DNA of 25,412 nucleotides, from the NCBI RefSeq assembly GCF_000003605.2, contig NW_003113572.1, positions 1-25,412 on the forward strand, written 5' to 3'. The stretch's first letter is position 1, and every line of letters begins with the position of its first letter. Positions 25,362 through 25,412 of the stretch are shown piece by piece. The position numbers and the translations under genes are program-made. The DNA is from Saccoglossus kowalevskii. Lineage: Eukaryota > Hemichordata > Enteropneusta > Harrimaniidae. Under the pieces are notes generated by a model, which worked only from the letters and a program-made list of their open reading frames with translations, ran no database searches and was not told where the DNA came from.

Positions 25362-25412
25362 TGTTGACGTATGAAGGCATTTCCTATTTATCGGGAAAAC
25401 ACAAGTATGGCA

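Larger units (their letters stand above)
1..25412. repeat. Tandem array of tRNA-Glu genes, unit about 291 bp
   Basis: The whole window is built from about 89 units, each one minus-strand tRNA-Glu gene plus a spacer of about 219 bp. Gene-to-gene distances cluster at 284-286, 291, 295-298 and 209-210 bp. Orientation is never inverted. In the RNA sense each full gene has a 7-bp acceptor (UCCCAUA/UGUGGGA), 8-nt D loop, 5-bp anticodon stem, 4-nt variable region and T loop UUCAAUU, with A73 as discriminator. The next genomic bases are CACC rather than CCA, so CCA must be added after transcription. Spacers are AT-rich and hold TATA-like, T-run and short-repeat elements but no gene. The array continues past both ends. 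Confidence 0.97.

Noticed and set aside
1-25412. CRISPR-like regular repeats
   Set aside because: The units are about 291 bp, and both parts (tRNA and spacer) are homologous between units. There are no unique spacers and no cas genes.
1-25412. tRNA-derived SINE family
   Set aside because: Copies are strictly tandem with no poly-A or simple-repeat tails, no target-site duplications and no dispersed insertion into other sequence.

Overview
The window is one continuous, head-to-tail tandem array of tRNA-Glu genes, all transcribed from the minus strand. I count 81 full-length 72-nt tRNA or tRNA-like copies, 8 internal remnants cut off in the T arm, and a ninth remnant at the left edge. The array runs off both ends. 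It holds no credible protein-coding gene, other RNA gene, CRISPR array or mobile element.

Organism: a eukaryotic nuclear genome, most likely an animal. CCA is not encoded directly after the discriminator base. Genes carry internal A and B boxes, a TATA-like ATAAATAG at -30 to -23, and a U4 tract a few bases past the 3' end, which is RNA polymerase III architecture. The tRNA body resembles animal tRNA-Glu (5' UCCCAUAUGGUCUAGUGGUUAGGAU). I cannot name the species.

Layout: the unit is about 291 bp (72-bp tRNA plus 219-bp AT-rich spacer). Gene-to-gene spacings fall mainly into classes of 284-286, 291, 295-298 and about 209 bp. The 296 class carries one extra 5-bp TGACG step, the 298 class that plus 2 bp of TA, the 285 class a diverged spacer, and the 209 class the truncated tRNA. 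Anticodons among the 81 copies: 31 UUC, 47 CUC (7 with A at position 33), 2 UUU and 1 UUA. Eight UUC genes are identical to one consensus (example 3069-3140) and nine CUC genes have no structural defect. Another 14 CUC copies are identical to each other, yet all have a C3-A70 acceptor mismatch and U instead of A at position 58.

History: diagnostic variants recur in multi-unit blocks at other positions (offsets near 1,076, 2,907, 5,672, 6,789, 8,726 and 13,832 bp), so the array has grown by unequal exchange and segmental duplication, with gene conversion mixing UUC and CUC bodies. Expected output is tRNA-Glu for cytosolic translation from the intact copies; the rest look like decaying or neofunctional copies.

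Convention: tRNA positions use standard cloverleaf numbering, minus strand 5' to 3'. 'UUC consensus' means the sequence at 3069-3140. Base changes are given in the RNA sense.
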